Part shown: piece by piece, positions 1 through 7,254 of the stretch | Position numbering within the stretch: the first letter of the stretch is position 1 | Layout of the letters: the number at the start of each line of letters is the position of its first letter | Assembly (NCBI GenBank): GCA_002435545.1 | Contig: DJNB01000140.1 | Span: 636-21,705 of the forward strand | Source of the DNA: Lachnoclostridium sp. UBA6475 | Lineage (GTDB): Bacteria > Bacillota > Clostridia > Lachnospirales > Lachnospiraceae | Direction of reading: 5' to 3' | Length of the DNA stretch: 21,070 nt | The notes under the pieces: generated by a model | The model's database searches: none | The model's input: only the letters and a program-made list of their open reading frames with translations | Told to the model about the DNA's origin: nothing | Translations under genes and position numbers: made by a program

Positions 1-41
1 TTTCCGGAACGAATATAAATTTTTGCCTGATCTGCAAACAT
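1..41 (-). CDS. obgE: GTPase Obg, N-terminal fragment (partial)
   Basis: Only the first 13 codons lie in the window. They read MFADQAKIYIRSG, the typical start of the glycine-rich Obg fold of the ribosome-assembly GTPase Obg/CgtA. A Shine-Dalgarno sequence (AGGGAGA) sits just upstream of the ATG. The gene follows rpmA in the conserved rplU-prp-rpmA-obgE order, which supports the call. A terminator-like hairpin separates it from rpmA, so its expression may be partly uncoupled. Confidence 0.9.
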   Translation of the reverse strand, partial: MFADQAKIYIRSG

Positions 42-74
42 ACGTATCTCCCTTTCAAATTGAGTATAAAAGGT

Positions 75-105
75 AAAAGGGGCTGCCACATTTCATGACA
101 GCCCC
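75..105 (-). terminator. Hairpin between rpmA and obgE
   Basis: On the minus strand a 7-bp G+C-rich stem (GGGGCTG pairing with CAGCCCC) is followed by TTTT. It starts about 14 nt after the rpmA stop. It looks like an intrinsic terminator or attenuator that could reduce readthrough into obgE; the U-tract is short, so termination may be partial. Confidence 0.6.
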
Positions 106-118
106 GAAATTGTCAAAA

Positions 119-406
119 TTATTCAGCATCTACTGGATATACACTAGCCTGTTTTTTGTCTCTTCCTTTTCTCTCGAAACGAAGCACACCATCAACCAAA
201 GCGTAGAGTGTATCATCTCCACCGATTCCAACGTTTGTACCCGGATGAATCTTAGTACCACGCTGTCTGTAAAGAATATTACCAGCTAAAACGAACTGTC
301 CATCTGCTCTTTTTGCACCAAGTCTCTTGGACTCAGAGTCACGGCCGTTCTTTGTAGAACCCATTCCTTTTTTATGAGCGAACAACTGAAGGTTCATTTT
401 CATCAT
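119..406 (-). CDS. rpmA: 50S ribosomal protein L27
   Basis: L27 of the large ribosomal subunit, 95 aa, which helps position tRNA near the peptidyl-transferase centre. The body (AHKKGMGSTKNGRDSESKRL, then GTKIHPGTNVGIGGDDTLYA) is unmistakable. It carries the Firmicutes N-terminal extension MMKMNLQLF, which the Prp protease removes to expose AHKKG; the prp gene lies immediately upstream. The chosen ATG follows AGGAGGG at good spacing. Expected to be cotranscribed with rplU and prp. Confidence 0.97.
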   Translation of the reverse strand: MMKMNLQLFAHKKGMGSTKNGRDSESKRLGAKRADGQFVLAGNILYRQRGTKIHPGTNVGIGGDDTLYALVDGVLRFERKGRDKKQASVYPVDAE

Positions 407-428
407 GACATTTCCCTCCTAACAAAAA

Positions 429-746
429 TTAATGAAATGTAACATATTGTTTTCCATACGACTCCTGTATCCCCTGAATCCCTTTAAACAAGGACTTCAG
501 CAGTAACACGGCACCACTGTCCAGCGGTTCCTTGCAGGTAAAATCAAGCAATCCATCGTTGTCATTCTGCACCAGATCAAACTTGGTGTCGGTAAATTCC
601 TCAATGGAATTGATGCAGTTTATGGCAAGTGTCGAAACACCTGCACAGACAATATCTGAACCATATTCTGCATACCCTGCATGACCGGACATATGAAATC
701 CAATAATGTCACCACTATCAGACTTTTTTACTCGAACTTCTATCAT
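429..746 (-). CDS. prp: Ribosomal-processing cysteine protease Prp
   Basis: A 105-aa protein of the Prp (YsxB) family, the cysteine protease that trims the N-terminal extension of L27 in Firmicutes. The catalytic pair is visible at the expected places: His22 in GHAGY and Cys34 in SDIVCAGVSTL, with Asp31 between them. It lies between rplU and rpmA as in other Firmicutes, and the neighbouring L27 has the matching cleavage sequence. The start ATG follows an AAGGTGA ribosome-binding sequence. Confidence 0.95.
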   Translation of the reverse strand: MIEVRVKKSDSGDIIGFHMSGHAGYAEYGSDIVCAGVSTLAINCINSIEEFTDTKFDLVQNDNDGLLDFTCKEPLDSGAVLLLKSLFKGIQGIQESYGKQYVTFH

Positions 747-783
747 AGACTCACCTTCTTTTTAAAAAGTGTCTACTCCTAGC

Positions 784-1092
784 TTATGCATTGATCTTGT
801 CAATCTTTACCTGAGTAAATGGCTGTCTATGACCATTCTTTTTGTGGTATCCGGTTTTTCTCTTATATCTGTAAACAATAACCTTTTTACCTTTGCCCTC
901 AGCTACTACTGTTGCAGAAACAGAAGCACCGCCTACGGTAGGAGTACCTACTTTCGTCTCCTTGTCACTTACTACTAATACCTGGTCAAAAGTAACAGTC
1001 TGTCCGGCTTCCACGCCAAGTTTTTCAACTTTGATCACGTCGCCTTCTTCTACTTTATACTGTTTACCACCGGTTGCTATAATTGCGTACAT
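784..1092 (-). CDS. rplU: 50S ribosomal protein L21
   Basis: L21 of the large ribosomal subunit, 102 aa, the normal family length. Diagnostic segments are MYAIIATGGKQYKVEEGDVI at the start and KRKTGYHKKNGHRQPFTQVK near the end. The start codon follows a perfect AGGAGG six bases upstream. It is the first gene of the operon, preceded by an L21-type leader RNA and a strong promoter. Confidence 0.97.
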   Translation of the reverse strand: MYAIIATGGKQYKVEEGDVIKVEKLGVEAGQTVTFDQVLVVSDKETKVGTPTVGGASVSATVVAEGKGKKVIVYRYKRKTGYHKKNGHRQPFTQVKIDKINA

Positions 1093-1180
1093 ATAGCACC
1101 TCCTATAAATTTACTCGCCAACTACGGCGCCTGCCTTATGTAAAAATGGGCAGAACTATAACCTCGTTGTGCGGCATACT
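1093..1180 (-). promoter_or_regulatory. L21 leader RNA (probable autoregulatory 5' UTR)
   Basis: The 5' UTR of rplU can form two hairpins: CTGCC/GGCAG (1149-1153 with 1131-1135) and CGCC/GGCG closing a GTAGTT loop (1126-1129 with 1116-1119). The second hairpin lies upstream of the Shine-Dalgarno. Position and the GGCGCC-GTAGTT-GGCGAG core resemble the L21 leader family of Firmicutes, thought to allow feedback by L21 itself. The family match is from memory and was not tested with a covariance model. Confidence 0.65.
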
Positions 1181-1185
1181 TCTAT

Positions 1186-1214
1186 AATATACCATTGTGG
1201 TTTGGTATTGTCAA
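1186..1214 (-). promoter_or_regulatory. Sigma-A promoter of the rplU operon
   Basis: On the minus strand a perfect -35 box TTGACA (1214-1209) is followed after exactly 17 bp by TATATT (1191-1186). Transcription would start near 1180, giving the leader above. The -35 box begins only 11 bp beyond the stop codon of the reverse transcriptase gene. Confidence 0.85.
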
Positions 1215-1224
1215 GTGGTTTTCG

Positions 1225-3363
1225 TTATAAAATATCCGTATATGTCAATAATTTTCCGGGTTGCTGCAAAAACCAGCTGCGTGTGACCGTATAAGCAATG
1301 TTATGTATAAACAGGCAGGAACTTTGAAGAGTTTCCTGGCGAAGCCAGTATTTTGCCTTGTATAGATTGTATTCGGATTTTGAAACCACAACAAAGGTAA
1401 TATTTTTTTTAAACATTTTTTGCAGCTGCGCCCAGCGCAGAAACCGGTAATGCAATTGTACCGGAGAAATGTTGTGAATATATTCAAAAAAATAATTTCC
1501 ACTGTCTGTCTCGATATACAAAGGTATTTGGATCGTCTGAAATGTCGGTGTTATAATATAATCCGAAATTCGAAAATATTTCACCGGATTATTATTGGCA
1601 AAATGATTTAAAATAATCTGATTCCATAAAATGGTTGTTGAATAATAATAAATCAACCCGCCAAATCCACCTGCCAGAATATTCGGGTTTATTTCATAAT
1701 CATAGGGTGCATTCGCACTTTTAACATACTCCTCTGCTCCAAAACAAATCCGGTAACAATTTACATACTGTATTTTCAGGTTTTTATCCTGTATTGTCTT
1801 GATATCTTTCGGACAAAGCTGATTCATTTCAACGATTCCTTTGTCAACCAGTTCATTTACCTGTTTATCAACTTCTGCCGCAGATTCTGATTTGCCGCAT
1901 AGAATTAAATAGGAAGTAATCTGTGCTAACGTCATGTTTTTTCCGGTCGCAAGTATGGTGATAATTGCTTTTTGCATTTCGCTTATCCTTTGTTCGTTTT
2001 CCGGTAAAATTGGTTTTGCCTTTTGAGACTGCAAACTGATTCCGGTTTTATTTTCGTAATAAAACGGTCTTTCCAGCAATGAAGAATACTGCTCCTTTAA
2101 CCGCTCTGTCTCCGTAAAATTTTTGTTTGACCGCCATTCTCTTACATCATTCATAATTTTTTCCATCCTTCCTATCTTTTTTAAGTCCTTTAATTTTTTG
2201 AGATTTTTTTGATACCATCCTGTCAGCGTACTAAAATCTGTATTTTCGTACAAAGCGGAAAAATATATTTGAGACCCCTTTTCTGTATCCTCCATGATCG
2301 TCTGTCGGATTGTTTCTGCCTGATGATATTGTGCATAGTGAAAAAATTTTAACAGACAAAACACATCTACATGCTGGTAATAATTGATCCATCCGCGATT
2401 AAACCCACCTATTTTGCCCCACCACTCTGAAGCAGGAAGATCCGTTTTGCGGATAAGTTCATCCATCTGATCTAACATGTGTTGTTTTGTTTTTTCTCCT
2501 AATGAGAAAAACATGTTTCCGTTTGATGCCGCTGAAAAAGAATACCCCAGATACTCCAGTTCCCACGGACGGACAATCTTCGTTTTTTCCTGATTGAGCC
2601 GTAGTTTTAATTTATATCTCAGATAACTTTCCGCATCCGATAAAAGATAATGAGCATCTTCTTTGTTGTGACAAAATATTACAATGTCATCCGCATAGCG
2701 TACAAAACGGATCTCCATTTTTTCTAAATGTTTATCAAATGAATTTAAAAACATATTTGCTAAGATCGGACTGATCGCAGTTCCTTGTGGAAGTCCGATC
2801 CGATTTATATAAAATGTTTTTCCGCATACAGCCTTGGTTCGTATATATTTTTTTAACAGTAAAAGAAGATAGGGATCTTCAATCTTTTTATCTAATAATT
2901 CAAATAATAAAGTATGGTTTACTTTATCAAAAAAACTTTTAATATCAAGATCAACAACATACTCCGCGCCTCGATTTAGTTCAAGCAAACAGGCAAAAAG
3001 TGCATCGTGGCACCCTTTCCCTTTTCGAAAGGCATAACTTCTGTCGCTGAATTCCTCTTCAAAGTACGGTGTCATAACACTCTGTATGGCATATAAGATC
3101 ATTCGGTCAATGATACATGGAATGCCGAGTTTTCGCTTCTTGGTCTTATCTGCTTTGGGAATGTAATGAATGCTGATTGGTCTTGGCACGTAACTTCCAT
3201 TTTGTATTGTCTCTTTTATCCGTTCGCCGTGTTTTGCCCAATAAGCCGGTAATTCTTCCGGCTGCATCTTATCATATCCCGGAGCCCCCCTTTTTTGAAC
3301 GATATGATCAATCGACATTTCAATGGTTTCCTTTGCCAGAATCTGATTCAATTCTATGTTCAT
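1225..3363 (-). CDS. Group II intron-like reverse transcriptase with C-terminal winged-helix/nuclease-like extension
   Basis: A 712-aa protein. Residues about 50-290 are a group II intron-type reverse transcriptase: LGIPCIIDRMIL, SYAFRKGKGCHDA, VVDLDIKSFFD (Asp138, Asp140), GLPQGTAISPILAN (190-203) and RYADD (Asp225, Asp226). All catalytic aspartates are present. A maturase-type thumb follows (KIGGFNRGWINYY, about 317-329). Residues about 460-520 look like a winged helix, and 535-712 form an unrecognised domain with IETDSGNYFFEY (617-628), loosely like replication-relaxation/PD-(D/E)XK-fold proteins; that comparison is inference. No intron RNA surrounds the gene, so it is a free-standing RT. 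The ATG has GGGAGGAGG upstream and overlaps the end of the VapE gene by 44 nt, implying coupled translation. It could copy RNA, or act as a template-directed DNA polymerase in repair, replication or defence. Confidence 0.85.
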   Translation of the reverse strand: MNIELNQILAKETIEMSIDHIVQKRGAPGYDKMQPEELPAYWAKHGERIKETIQNGSYVPRPISIHYIPKADKTKKRKLGIPCIIDRMILYAIQSVMTPYFEEEFSDRSYAFRKGKGCHDALFACLLELNRGAEYVVDLDIKSFFDKVNHTLLFELLDKKIEDPYLLLLLKKYIRTKAVCGKTFYINRIGLPQGTAISPILANMFLNSFDKHLEKMEIRFVRYADDIVIFCHNKEDAHYLLSDAESYLRYKLKLRLNQEKTKIVRPWELEYLGYSFSAASNGNMFFSLGEKTKQHMLDQMDELIRKTDLPASEWWGKIGGFNRGWINYYQHVDVFCLLKFFHYAQYHQAETIRQTIMEDTEKGSQIYFSALYENTDFSTLTGWYQKNLKKLKDLKKIGRMEKIMNDVREWRSNKNFTETERLKEQYSSLLERPFYYENKTGISLQSQKAKPILPENEQRISEMQKAIITILATGKNMTLAQITSYLILCGKSESAAEVDKQVNELVDKGIVEMNQLCPKDIKTIQDKNLKIQYVNCYRICFGAEEYVKSANAPYDYEINPNILAGGFGGLIYYYSTTILWNQIILNHFANNNPVKYFRISDYIITPTFQTIQIPLYIETDSGNYFFEYIHNISPVQLHYRFLRWAQLQKMFKKNITFVVVSKSEYNLYKAKYWLRQETLQSSCLFIHNIAYTVTRSWFLQQPGKLLTYTDIL

Positions 3364-4627
3364 GCTTTAAAGCCTCCTCCCTTTTTTCCGGAGTTTTTCT
3401 TTTAACAAAAGTTCTTTGTATTCCATAATTTTCCAGTCTCATTTTTCCTGTACTGTTTCCTTTATACACCTCCCAGTCACCTAACTGCTGTAGAATGCTT
3501 TCGAGTTCAAAGGCATCTCGCCTTTTCATATCCGAGCGGTCTTTTCCGAAGCACTCACACCATAATTCCATAAGACATATTTTGCTTTTATTTTTTGTCA
3601 GCAGATATTCACTGATGATTCCAAATCTAGGATCTGTTTCCATTGCTTCCCGCTGAACAGCCTCTGCTTCTTTTCTTATTTTTGCATCCAGATATAATTT
3701 TTCACCACTTTGATACAAATGGACAGCCTCTGCCCATAATTGTCCGATTTCGGCAGGAGTGAGATCCCATACTTTCTGTGTACTGTTTCCATTTACACAT
3801 ACCGGCCAAAACCTTCTATTTCCGGTAATATCACGTAAAAATCCGTTTGTCGTATTGGTCGTTCCTACCAAAATACTTGTGCGGGGATGGGAAATAACAT
3901 TTGTTTCATAAGGGGCGCGGTATTGGTCATCCATTCGGGACAAAAAAGATTTTACCGTCTCCACGTCTACTTTCTTTATTCCGGCTAATTCGCTTAATTC
4001 CATCAACCAGATTCCCTGAAGTTTTTCCGCTGCTGATTTATCTTTCATATCCGCTATTGTCATAGAGTCTGAATACCACAAGCCTCCCATTTTGGCAAAA
4101 AGTGTACTCTTTCCAATGCCCTGCTCTCCGCATACTACCAGGATCGTATCAAATTTGATGCCGGGTTCATAAACCCGTGCTACCGCAGCCACAAATGTTT
4201 TCTTCGTGACTTCTTGAACATACTCTGTTTTTTCGGCACCGAGATAATCGATCAAAAGGTTTTTCAATCGTATTTTCCCATCCCATTTCAAACTTTCGAG
4301 ATACGTTTTAATTGGATGATATCTCACTTTGGAAGACAACACTGCGTGCAAAGCATCTTTGCATTTTTTTGGTGCATAGAGATTGTATTGTTTTTCAAGA
4401 TAAAGTTCAAAACACGCAAAATCCATACTGCTCCATCCCCCGGAATAATCACGCCAGGGAACTTTTCCAATTACTTCAATCGTATTTTTCATCTCGTTAA
4501 AAACTATATTTTTTAACTTTTCGTCGTTTTTTAGAATCACAGCGATATTTGGCATGGTGCAAAGTATTTCACCCCGTGCACTATACGATAACTGACTTTT
4601 CCATTTTGGAGTCTGGATACCATTCAT
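3320..4627 (-). CDS. VapE-family P-loop NTPase/helicase (phage or satellite replication type)
   Basis: A 435-aa protein of the virulence-associated E family, common in phage and satellite replication modules as an SF3-like helicase partner of a primase or polymerase. Visible motifs: Walker A GEQGIGKST (167-175), Walker B GIWLMELSEL (205-214), sensor-like TSILVGTTN (250-258) and arginine finger GNRRFWPV (269-276). It has no separate primase domain at the N-terminus. The start is fixed by GGGAGGAGG upstream and an ATGA overlap with the stop of the DUF2815 gene. It sits between that gene and the reverse transcriptase in one tightly coupled operon. Confidence 0.88.
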   Translation of the reverse strand: MNGIQTPKWKSQLSYSARGEILCTMPNIAVILKNDEKLKNIVFNEMKNTIEVIGKVPWRDYSGGWSSMDFACFELYLEKQYNLYAPKKCKDALHAVLSSKVRYHPIKTYLESLKWDGKIRLKNLLIDYLGAEKTEYVQEVTKKTFVAAVARVYEPGIKFDTILVVCGEQGIGKSTLFAKMGGLWYSDSMTIADMKDKSAAEKLQGIWLMELSELAGIKKVDVETVKSFLSRMDDQYRAPYETNVISHPRTSILVGTTNTTNGFLRDITGNRRFWPVCVNGNSTQKVWDLTPAEIGQLWAEAVHLYQSGEKLYLDAKIRKEAEAVQREAMETDPRFGIISEYLLTKNKSKICLMELWCECFGKDRSDMKRRDAFELESILQQLGDWEVYKGNSTGKMRLENYGIQRTFVKRKTPEKREEALKHEHRIESDSGKGNH

Positions 4628-5166
4628 ACAAAATCAGCCTCCTCCCTTTCTGCCGGAGTTATCGGTACAAATTCTTCACTCGCTGACATTCTTCCACTTA
4701 ACCGCGGACCATCTTTTACTTTTTGGATGTTACCAAGCAAAGCGCTGATTCCCTTATTGCCCCCGCAGCTATACGCATAAAATATAACACTCACTTTTCC
4801 ATAACAGCCGGAATAAAGCTGCGTCGGATCTTGAATCGGCTGAACATTCTGATCAACAATCTGCGGCTGTTCCTTGCATTTTATGTTGATGAAATAGCAT
4901 TGTTGAAAGACAGGATTATCCGGCTTTTCTATATCACCGTCGCGCAGCGGTAAATGACAATTTTCCGGGACTCTTCCGCCCCACTTATCAACCGATTTTT
5001 CTTTGATGTAATCAACTGCTTCCCGAATCCTGCGAATGGTTTCTTTATCTGATTTTTTTATAATGGCTACCACAGAATATCTCTGCGCCCCAAATACAGA
5101 AATTGGTTTCCAACAATTGACATATGCCAATCTACATGGAATAATGATTTTACTTTTACCTGACAT
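4624..5166 (-). CDS. DUF2815 family phage ssDNA-binding-like protein
   Basis: A 180-aa protein matching the DUF2815 family found in the replication modules of Firmicutes phages. Supporting segments are RYSVVAIIKKSD, KWGGRVP, LPLRDGD, PQIVDQNVQPIQDP, LYSGCYGKVSVIFYAY and GNKGISALLGNIQ. The role usually inferred is single-stranded DNA binding. I start it at the ATG of MSGKSK because AAGGAGG lies 5-7 bases upstream and because this ATG overlaps the end of the 54-aa gene; an in-frame extension further upstream has no comparable site. The stop overlaps the VapE start (ATGA). Confidence 0.85.
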   Translation of the reverse strand: MSGKSKIIIPCRLAYVNCWKPISVFGAQRYSVVAIIKKSDKETIRRIREAVDYIKEKSVDKWGGRVPENCHLPLRDGDIEKPDNPVFQQCYFINIKCKEQPQIVDQNVQPIQDPTQLYSGCYGKVSVIFYAYSCGGNKGISALLGNIQKVKDGPRLSGRMSASEEFVPITPAEREEADFV

Positions 5167-5320
5167 CTTTAACCTCCTTTTCTTTGTTCGAAGTATGCTT
5201 AAATTCTTTTTCAGCCAATGCAACATGGTAATATTGCAGCAAAAATTCACATGCTTCTGATACCTGATCTGTTATGTCGATAATCTTTTCCAAAAAAGAT
5301 TTTATCATTTCATCCGGCAT
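5156..5320 (-). CDS. Small acidic helical protein, 54 aa, first gene of the RT operon
   Basis: This short frame encodes MPDEMIKSFLEKIIDITDQV and continues to KEKEVKDVR. I do not recognise it. It appears all-helical and could be a coiled coil. It is likely real: a strong GGAAGGAG lies before the ATG, its last 11 nt overlap the start of the DUF2815 gene, and its 3' end supplies the AAGGAGG used by that gene. It may be a small DNA-binding or accessory replication protein, but no motif proves this. Confidence 0.7.
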   Translation of the reverse strand: MPDEMIKSFLEKIIDITDQVSEACEFLLQYYHVALAEKEFKHTSNKEKEVKDVR

Positions 5321-5433
5321 CGTATATCACTCCTTCCGTGTTTTATGATGCCACCATTGTAAAGAAAAAAAGTAACGATAAAGTAACCATATTCAATTTT
5401 TTTAATACACCATTGTATGGATTGGAGAAAAGA
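5321..5433. promoter_or_regulatory. Divergent promoter region with 11-bp-phased direct repeats
   Basis: This 113-bp spacer separates the minus-strand RT operon from the plus-strand NTPase gene. It holds two copies of AAAGTAAC at 5369-5376 and 5380-5387, exactly one helical turn apart. On the minus strand TACAAT (5361-5356) fits a -10 box, while no -35 consensus exists and the repeats occupy that place. A second direct repeat, CACCATTGTA, occurs at 5352-5361 and 5408-5417. PhoB/OmpR proteins typically bind 11-bp-phased direct repeats, and the adjacent gene encodes such a domain; the link is inference. Confidence 0.5.
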
Positions 5434-7044
5434 ATGATAAAGATATTAGAGATCACCCCCAACTTGTATATAGACCTGGCGACCGGAAACTGCAGTAATT
5501 CGAAAGATTTCAATACCATTTCTTATTCAACGTATCATCTCACGCGCAGTCAGTTGATTTTATTAAATTATCTGATTGAAAATCAGAACCGCATATGCAC
5601 ATTTTCATCGTTGGAAAGTTTATTTGATGATCATTTGGAATCAGACCAGTTTCCGGGAATAAAGCAGCAGATTTCACGCATAAAGACAAAACTTCGTAAA
5701 CTAGATTCCTCGTTTGACAAAAAACTGGCAGGAGAGATTTTTCAGTCTGTTTCGGGAATCGGTTATACGTTCGATCCCGGTCACAGATGTAGGATCTATT
5801 CCTCTTCCTCTATAAACGATGTTGTTATTTCAGTAAACAGAGCTGTTTTGGAACATCCCCGCTTAACGCCGTCAGAGAAGGAAAATATCCGTAATGTTTT
5901 TTATCATTTTCCAAGTTACAGTGATATTATCTTTCAGGCTGTCCTCAGCAAACTTCACATTACAAACAAGGAATATACAGAACTCATTCACTCTGTTATA
6001 AAATACATATTTGAAATGAATGACGTTTTTTCCCCTGTTTTTTTGCTGGCCGGCCCCGGCAGCGGAAAGACTACTTTTTTGTGTGCCCTTTGTATCACCG
6101 CTGCGGAAGATCATCCGGGCTGGAATATCTACTACTTATCCTTTACTGAGATTTCTTCCGAACCTGATCTGATCGAACAGCTTGTTCCTTATTTGAAAGA
6201 AAACGGAATCAGCCGGACACGCAAAACGCTGTTATGTCTGGATGATATCTGTGATGCAGCTGCCGGATTTATTGATCTGTTTCGTATTTTATCTGCGCAA
6301 AGACTCCCCTATCTTTATATTGTAATAGCCGGCAGAATCTCAGAAACATTTGACATAATGGAACGTTTTTCTATCTTTTATAAAAACAGCAGAATGAGAA
6401 TTGCCTATATTGAAAATACGATGTCGGATATAAAACTCTTTCGGAATTCCGCTGTGTTATTTGAAAAAATAGAATATTATACGTTTCCGGCTGAACTTAA
6501 GAGGGACATTCTCTATCATATGTTTTCAAATTACTGCCATCGTTTACAAACGATGGATGAAGCAAATTTTTCATTCCCTACCACACAGCAAACCATCATT
6601 GATTTATTTTATGCTGTGAGAGAATCGGCCACAGATCCCGATTTGTGCGAAAATTTTGTGCCGGCCACAGAGATGGATTGGGATGAATGGCACAAAAAAT
6701 GCTATTCCCTTGATCCGTTCTGCAGCAAATTGCTGATTTCCGAAATTTTTCCTTATATTGCAGCCTGTCAAATATTTGAAGTGCCGATCACTTTTGAGCT
6801 CATACATACATTGACCGGCTTTTCATACAAATCCAAACTATATATCATTTTTCCGAAAGGATTGGGGGAGACCTTTCAATTTGTGGACGATGTACTCCGG
6901 TTTCGACATTCTGCTGTGGCAAGGTATTTTTTTCTTTGCCATAATGAATATTCCCTATATTCCTGTATTTATGATATGTTTACCAGATATTTTCCGGATG
7001 AATCTACCCTTTTTTTACTAAAAGAACGGATTTTATGTATGTAA
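5434..7044 (+). CDS. OmpR/PhoB-type winged-helix protein fused to a P-loop NTPase
   Basis: A 536-aa protein. Residues about 11-113 resemble the OmpR/PhoB DNA-binding domain: LTRSQLILLNYLIENQNRIC, then IKQQISRIKTKLRKL (recognition-helix region) and VSGIGYTFD (wing hairpin). Residues about 200-350 are a P-loop NTPase with Walker A AGPGSGKT (206-213) and Walker B-like TLLCLDDI (265-272). The rest is helical, as in STAND-type regulators such as AfsR or MalT relatives. No receiver or membrane domain is visible. I start at the ATG of MIKILEITPN because GGAG lies six bases upstream; the in-frame ATG at 5338 lacks a ribosome-binding site and would overlap the divergent promoter. It probably senses a signal through the NTPase part and controls the facing RT operon. 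Confidence 0.75.
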   Translation: MIKILEITPNLYIDLATGNCSNSKDFNTISYSTYHLTRSQLILLNYLIENQNRICTFSSLESLFDDHLESDQFPGIKQQISRIKTKLRKLDSSFDKKLAGEIFQSVSGIGYTFDPGHRCRIYSSSSINDVVISVNRAVLEHPRLTPSEKENIRNVFYHFPSYSDIIFQAVLSKLHITNKEYTELIHSVIKYIFEMNDVFSPVFLLAGPGSGKTTFLCALCITAAEDHPGWNIYYLSFTEISSEPDLIEQLVPYLKENGISRTRKTLLCLDDICDAAAGFIDLFRILSAQRLPYLYIVIAGRISETFDIMERFSIFYKNSRMRIAYIENTMSDIKLFRNSAVLFEKIEYYTFPAELKRDILYHMFSNYCHRLQTMDEANFSFPTTQQTIIDLFYAVRESATDPDLCENFVPATEMDWDEWHKKCYSLDPFCSKLLISEIFPYIAACQIFEVPITFELIHTLTGFSYKSKLYIIFPKGLGETFQFVDDVLRFRHSAVARYFFLCHNEYSLYSCIYDMFTRYFPDESTLFLLKERILCM

Positions 7045-7077
7045 AAGACGCGTTTCTGTAACGATTCCGCTGCTATT

Positions 7078-7178
7078 GTTGCCGATGTTGCCGATTTTTT
7101 CGCCCATCTCTTCTGCTGTTTTCTTCCTTTTTTATATCATTTTTCTCTTTTTTATCGGCAACATTGGAAACATTTTTT
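7078..7178 (+). terminator. Long-loop inverted repeat after the NTPase gene
   Basis: Two tandem copies of GTTGCCGAT (7078-7095) are matched by an inverted copy at 7154-7171, with 16 of 18 positions complementary. The loop is 58 nt and pyrimidine-rich. The right arm is followed by ATTTTTTAA, so it may terminate the upstream gene, although the long loop is unusual and a protein-binding site is also possible. Confidence 0.4.
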
Positions 7179-7219
7179 AATTATTTTGTAATTATTCAGG
7201 ACATTTTTTTATGTTTGTA

Positions 7220-7248
7220 TTGAAAAAATACTCTTCTTGTGATATGCT
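7220..7248 (+). promoter_or_regulatory. Promoter of the first secreted-protein gene
   Basis: TTGAAA (7220-7225) and TATGCT (7243-7248) are 17 bp apart, and TGA directly before the -10 makes it an extended -10 promoter. Transcription would start near 7255, at the left arm of the 15-bp inverted repeat, giving a leader of about 210 nt before the start codon. Confidence 0.55.
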
Positions 7249-7254
7249 CTTTAC

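Noticed and set aside
1225..3363. RT as the intron-encoded protein of a group II intron
   Set aside because: The start overlaps the VapE gene with its own ribosome-binding site, the stop lies next to the rplU promoter, and I see no domain V/VI-like structure on either side.
5338..5433. Upstream start for the OmpR-NTPase protein at 5338
   Set aside because: No Shine-Dalgarno precedes it, the added 32 residues match no domain, and it would cover the divergent promoter; the ATG at 5434 has GGAG at good spacing.
1225..7044. Retron or diversity-generating retroelement
   Set aside because: No msr/msd-like RNA with paired ends is next to the RT start, the RT is of group II/maturase type, and there is no template/variable repeat pair.
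1225..7044. Complete prophage or satellite
   Set aside because: Only replication-type genes are present; there is no integrase, capsid, portal, terminase or attachment-site repeat that I can find.
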